DNA from: Friedmanniella sp.
GTDB lineage: Bacteria > Actinomycetota > Actinomycetes > Propionibacteriales > Propionibacteriaceae
NCBI GenBank assembly: GCA_025964935.1
Contig: JAOPXW010000247.1
Coordinates: 1-9,555 of the forward strand
Direction of reading: 5' to 3'
Length of the DNA stretch: 9,555 nt
Shown here: positions 7,041-9,555 of the stretch, piece after piece
Position numbering within the stretch: the stretch's first letter is position 1
Layout: each line of letters starts with the position of its first letter
The notes under the pieces: generated by a model
Databases searched by the model: none
Told to the model about the DNA's origin: nothing
The model's input: only the letters and a program-made list of their open reading frames with translations
Made by a program: the position numbers and the translations under genes

Positions 7041-7493
7041 TCAGCAGCCCGAGACGGAGGGCTGCGGGTCGTTCGGGGTGCCACCGCCGTGCAGCGCGGC
7101 CAGCATGGGTCCGATGCCGTCGGCCACCTGGAGCACCCGCCCGACGACCGCGCGAAGGTTGTCCTCGCTGACCGCGTCGGCGAGCAGCCGGTACTCCACG
7201 AAGACGCAGCCGTGTCCGCGCATGACGACCCGGATCGCCGGGTCACCCGCGTTGATCTCGTTGATCTCCCGGAACACGGCGGCCCGCTTGGGCACGTCCT
7301 GCGCCGCCAGCGCGAAGACCTGGACGCCGTACGGCTCCTGCAGCTCGGGGCGGACCCAGCCGAGCGCCGTGTCGCCGTGCACCGGGAAGTCCCCGTCGAC
7401 GTCGGGTGCCACAGGGCCTCCGCCGATCGCGGTCACGAGGGCCTGGACATAGGTGGTGAACCAACGGTGCTGGGTTTCGGTGCTGATGCTCAT
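7041..7493 (-). CDS. YbjN-like domain protein (T3SS-chaperone-like fold)
   Basis: A 150-residue soluble protein with no signal peptide or membrane segment. The order of elements (QRWF-like amphipathic start, VFALAAQDVPKRAAVFREINEIN in the middle, then RVVMRGHGCVFVEYRLLADAVSEDNL and a C-terminal helix) resembles the YbjN/CesT-like family common in Actinobacteria. These are taken to bind peptides or partner proteins; no enzymatic role is known. The ATG at 7493 has GAGG four bases upstream. It is the first gene of a pair with nrtR (7-base gap), so both probably come from the divergent region 7494-7707. Why a YbjN-like protein precedes an NrtR is not clear from the sequence. The family call rests on overall resemblance rather than a diagnostic motif. 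Confidence 0.7.
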   Translation of the reverse strand: MSISTETQHRWFTTYVQALVTAIGGGPVAPDVDGDFPVHGDTALGWVRPELQEPYGVQVFALAAQDVPKRAAVFREINEINAGDPAIRVVMRGHGCVFVEYRLLADAVSEDNLRAVVGRVLQVADGIGPMLAALHGGGTPNDPQPSVSGC

Positions 7494-7536
7494 GGTGCCT
7501 CGTGGGGCGGATCATTCCAACAATCCAGAGGCTATC

Positions 7537-7551
7537 TTGTCCCTCTGACAA
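7537..7551. promoter_or_regulatory. Palindrome TTGTC-N5-GACAA, candidate NrtR operator
   Basis: Perfect 5-base arms flank a CCCTCT-type centre, giving TTGTCCCTCTGACAA. It lies 44 bases upstream of the ybjN-like ATG and has the GT-N7-AC core. It also covers the best -35 candidate for the ybjN-like/nrtR pair, so binding there would block transcription, as expected for autoregulation. The regulator assignment is inferred from position and shape. Confidence 0.5.
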
Positions 7552-7558
7552 TTTCTGG

Positions 7559-7573
7559 GGGTCGGTCCGACCG
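7559..7573. promoter_or_regulatory. Second GTC-N5-GAC palindrome in the divergent region
   Basis: GGTCGG-T-CCGACC (7560-7572) is a perfect 6-bp-arm palindrome. Seen as GTC-N5-GAC it has the same core as the site at 7537-7551, with the two centres 22 bp apart, close to two helical turns. This could allow paired binding on one face of the DNA. GC-only arms are easier to get by chance in such DNA, so this site is weaker evidence than its neighbour. Confidence 0.35.
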
Positions 7574-7602
7574 GCCGCCCCGGGGAGCCGCACGGCCCGG
7601 GC

Positions 7603-7639
7603 GGCTACCCGTCCCCGGGTAGCCTCGCCCCGCGATCGC
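7603..7639 (+). repeat. Hairpin-forming dispersed repeat, copy 2
   Basis: GGCTACCCG (7603-7611) pairs perfectly with CGGGTAGCC (7616-7624) across a 4-base loop, followed by AGCCTC/GCGATCGC sequence shared with 4701-4738. About 33 of 38 positions agree, with one single-base gap. No gene ends here, so unlike copy 1 it is not an obvious terminator. In a plus-strand transcript it would be a leader hairpin about 84 bases before nei. Confidence 0.6.
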
Positions 7640-7697
7640 GACCCACGCAGCAGGCACAACCGGGCCGTCCCCCACGGTCGAGCCGACGCGACGGGTG

Positions 7698-7703
7698 AGG
7701 AGG
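7698..7703 (+). promoter_or_regulatory. Strong ribosome-binding site of nei
   Basis: AGGAGG lies four bases before the ATG at 7708. It fixes the start of nei, which must also begin at this methionine because the following proline is the catalytic residue of the family. Confidence 0.8.
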
Positions 7704-7707
7704 AGAC

Positions 7708-8517
7708 ATGCCGGAGGGCCACACCCTGCACCGGTTGGCGCGCACCCTGAACCGGGCGTTCACCGGCACCTCACCGCAGGCGTCCAGCCCGCAGGGCCGG
7801 TTCACCGAGGGCGCGGCCGAGCTGGACGGCGCGGCGTACGGGGAGGCGTACGCGCACGGCAAGCACCTGTTCGTCGCGTTCGCCGACGACCGCTGGCTGC
7901 ACGTGCACCTCGGTCTGATCGGCAAGCTCACCGTCGGCACGGTCCGCCCGCCGTACGGCGCCGTCCGGCTCCGGCTCGCCACCGACGAGACCGCCGGCGA
8001 CCTGCGGGGCCCGATCGTCTGCGCCCTGCGCACCGGCGACGAGATCGCCGCCCAGATCGCCCAGCTCGGCCCGGACCCGTTGCGCGCCGACGCGGATCCC
8101 GACCTCGCGTGGGCCCGGATCCACCGCTCGCGGCGGAGCATCGCCGCCCTGCTGATGGACCAGGAGATCCTGTCCGGGGTCGGCAACGTCTACCGCGCCG
8201 AGGCGCTGTTCCGGGCGCGGGTGGACCCCTTCCGACCCGGCACCGACCTCGGGCGGGACACCTGGGACGCGCTCTGGACCGACCTCGTGGAGCTGATGCC
8301 GCTGGGGGTGAGCACGGGGCGGATCGACACCCTGGAGCCTGAGGACCTGGAGGCGCACCAGAGTGCGAACCCGGGCCGGCGCCGGGGCCGGGTGTATGCG
8401 TACCGGCGGACGGGCCGGCCCTGTTACGTCTGCGGGTCCCCGATCCGGACGCAGGTCGTCGACGGGCGCAACCTGTTCTGGTGTGCCGAGTGCCAGCCGG
8501 GGCGCCGAGCCCACTGA
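7708..8517 (+). CDS. nei: Endonuclease VIII-like DNA glycosylase/AP lyase (Nei1 type)
   Basis: A 269-residue enzyme of the Fpg/Nei family, which excises oxidised bases and then cuts the strand at the abasic site by beta/delta-elimination. The N-terminus MPEGHTLHR provides the catalytic P2 and E3 after methionine removal. K52 (GKHLF) fits the conserved beta-domain lysine. GVGNVYR (157-163) is the helix-two-turn-helix with N160. A C-terminal zinc finger has C239-x2-C242-x16-C259-x2-C262, with the conserved R254 in its hairpin. Overall it resembles the mycobacterial Nei1 protein as I remember it. It stands alone: divergent from the ybjN-like gene and convergent with the transporter gene, with only 7 bases (8518-8524) between the two stop codons and no terminator hairpin there. 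All expected residues are present, so it should be active. Confidence 0.95.
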   Translation: MPEGHTLHRLARTLNRAFTGTSPQASSPQGRFTEGAAELDGAAYGEAYAHGKHLFVAFADDRWLHVHLGLIGKLTVGTVRPPYGAVRLRLATDETAGDLRGPIVCALRTGDEIAAQIAQLGPDPLRADADPDLAWARIHRSRRSIAALLMDQEILSGVGNVYRAEALFRARVDPFRPGTDLGRDTWDALWTDLVELMPLGVSTGRIDTLEPEDLEAHQSANPGRRRGRVYAYRRTGRPCYVCGSPIRTQVVDGRNLFWCAECQPGRRAH

Positions 8518-8524
8518 GGGGGGA

Positions 8525-9555
8525 TCAGGTCGCGGGGTCCTCGTCGCCACCGCCGGGCCGTGATCGGGAGCTGTCCTCGTCGGCGGCGTGCAGCCACGCC
8601 ATCCCCTGTCGCGCCAGGTCGTCGGTCGGGCGATGACCGGTGACCGCGGTGACGAAGCCGTCCCGGTCCAGGACCAGCACCCGGGTCGGGGTCACCGCCG
8701 TGACCGTGGCCGTCCGCGGCCCCGACTCGAGCAGGGCGATCTCGCCGAACGAGTCCGCCGGACCCAGCCGGCGGATCTCGTGGCCGTCCCGGGAGACCAC
8801 GGTCTGCCCGTCGGCGATCACGTAGAAGTCGTCCGCGGGCTCGCCCTGCCGGACCACGACCTCTCCGGCCCGCAGCTGCTGGCTGCGGGCGCTGCGGGCC
8901 AGGCGCTCGACCCCGACGAGCGACATGGCCGCGAAAAGTCGCACCCGTTGGAGCAGCTCGACGTCCTCGGCCCGCCCGCTCGCAAAGGTGTCCAGCCGGC
9001 TCAGCCACCGCCAGGTCAGCACCGGGGTGAGGGCGAGCGCGGCGCCGGTCGCCACCATGGCCCCGGTCAGCCCGAGGCCAGCGACCAGCGGCGGCGCGGC
9101 GAGCGAGCCGAGGGCGATGACCGCCGCACACAGCGCGTTGAAGGCCCCCCACGCACGGCCGGCGAGGTGGTCGGGCACCAGCCGGTTGACCAGGGTGTAC
9201 CCGGAGACGTCGAGGAGGGCGTTGCCGAAGCCCAGGACCGCGAGCGCACCCGAGGCCACCGCCGCGGTCGGCCAGAGGCCGGTCACCACCACCGGCAGAC
9301 CCCACAGGGCGATGCCCAGGGCGATCCAGCGACTCGCCCGCCGCGGGCCCAGCCCCAGGGCGACGACGGACCCGACCAGCCCCCCGACGCCCATCGCGAT
9401 GAAGAGGCTCCCCGCCCGGGACTCCGACCCGCCCACCATCGACGTCGCCACCAGGACCACGAACACGTTGAGCAGGCCGCGCATGGTGGTCTGGCCGAGG
9501 AACAGGGAGATGGCCAGCCGCAGACCCGGCCGCGCGAAGACGCCGAACCCCGCCA
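8525..9555 (-). CDS. MFS-type transporter with C-terminal cyclic-nucleotide-binding domain (N-terminus outside window)
   Basis: 342 residues are visible, and the frame is open through the right edge. The first 190 or so are membrane segments typical of the second half of a major facilitator protein: hydrophobic stretches around LLNVFVVLVATSMVGG, LFIAMGVGGLVGSVVALGLG, ALAVLGFGNALLDVSG, AFNALCAAVIALGSLAAP and GAMVATGAALALTPVL. After a linker (RLDTFASGRAEDVELLQRV), residues about 205-305 form a Crp/cAMP-type binding fold. It carries the phosphate-binding cassette FGEIALLESGPRTATV, whose conserved Glu and Arg are both present. A charged tail (ADEDSSRSRPGGGDEDPAT) ends the protein. It is inferred to be an inner-membrane transporter gated or tuned by a cyclic nucleotide. 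The substrate cannot be told. No helix-turn-helix follows the domain, so it is not a Crp-like transcription factor. The methionine at 9484 is internal, because the frame upstream of it still reads as a membrane protein. Confidence 0.88.
   Translation of the reverse strand, partial: AGFGVFARPGLRLAISLFLGQTTMRGLLNVFVVLVATSMVGGSESRAGSLFIAMGVGGLVGSVVALGLGPRRASRWIALGIALWGLPVVVTGLWPTAAVASGALAVLGFGNALLDVSGYTLVNRLVPDHLAGRAWGAFNALCAAVIALGSLAAPPLVAGLGLTGAMVATGAALALTPVLTWRWLSRLDTFASGRAEDVELLQRVRLFAAMSLVGVERLARSARSQQLRAGEVVVRQGEPADDFYVIADGQTVVSRDGHEIRRLGPADSFGEIALLESGPRTATVTAVTPTRVLVLDRDGFVTAVTGHRPTDDLARQGMAWLHAADEDSSRSRPGGGDEDPAT

Larger units (their letters stand above)
7494..7707. other. Divergent intergenic region between the ybjN-like/nrtR pair and nei
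   Basis: The 214-base gap must hold the promoters of both directions. On the minus strand TTGTCA (7551-7546) could serve as a -35 box for the ybjN-like gene, but I find no good -10 at the right distance. No clear plus-strand promoter is visible either. The region contains two GTC-N5-GAC palindromes (7537-7551, 7559-7573), the second copy of the hairpin repeat (7603-7639) and a strong ribosome-binding site for nei. I see no gene. Confidence 0.6.

Noticed and set aside
5411..7171. A 586-codon plus-strand frame crossing the glycohydrolase, the gap and nrtR
   Set aside because: It runs antisense across two well-supported genes and has the composition of a shadow frame.
7034..7246. Upstream extension of nrtR to an ATG at 7246
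   Set aside because: The extra 71 residues overlap the YbjN-like gene in another frame and look like shadow sequence. The family N-terminus corresponds to the ATG at 7033.
8424..9305. A 293-codon minus-strand frame overlapping the transporter and the end of nei
   Set aside because: It is out of frame with the transporter domain sequence, is Arg/Gly/Pro-rich without membrane segments, and runs into nei.

Overview
The window is very GC-rich DNA with strong G/C bias at third codon positions. Its proteins resemble those of high-GC Actinobacteria: a Nei close in sequence to the mycobacterial Nei1 type, an NrtR-type Nudix regulator, a YbjN-like protein and an actinobacterial ADP-ribosylglycohydrolase. 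I cannot name the genus from the sequence. There are six protein genes and no RNA genes. None of the gaps between genes exceeds 300 bases.

Layout, left to right. (1) Bases 1-4478, minus strand: most of a giant secreted purple-acid-phosphatase-like metallophosphatase. It carries tandem Ig-like/fibronectin III pairs on both sides of the catalytic domain, and its C-terminus lies beyond the left edge. It has its own recognisable promoter. (2) Bases 4724-7493, minus strand: three genes in transcription order. They are a YbjN-like small protein, an NrtR-type Nudix/winged-helix protein starting 7 bases after it, and, after an 87-base gap, an ADP-ribosylglycohydrolase fused to a dual-specificity-phosphatase-like domain. 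(3) Bases 7708-8517, plus strand: a Nei/Fpg-type DNA glycosylase, divergent from the YbjN-like gene. (4) Bases 8525-9555, minus strand: the C-terminal part of an MFS-type membrane protein fused to a cyclic-nucleotide-binding domain, tail-to-tail with nei.

The most interesting part is the middle block. Nudix, ADP-ribosylglycohydrolase and phosphatase activities together look like an ADP-ribose processing unit with its own ADP-ribose-sensing regulator. Palindromes of the form GTC-N5-GAC lie in the two places where such a regulator should bind: upstream of the ybjN-like/nrtR pair (two sites, centres 22 bp apart) and just upstream of the glycohydrolase. All contain the GT-N7-AC core that I recall for NrtR operators. 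The assignment is inference, but it is specific and testable.

Two other structures stand out. A 37-38 base hairpin-forming repeat occurs both at the 3' end of the glycohydrolase gene and in the nei/ybjN-like divergent region. A 15-bp in-frame minisatellite forms the first codons of the glycohydrolase.
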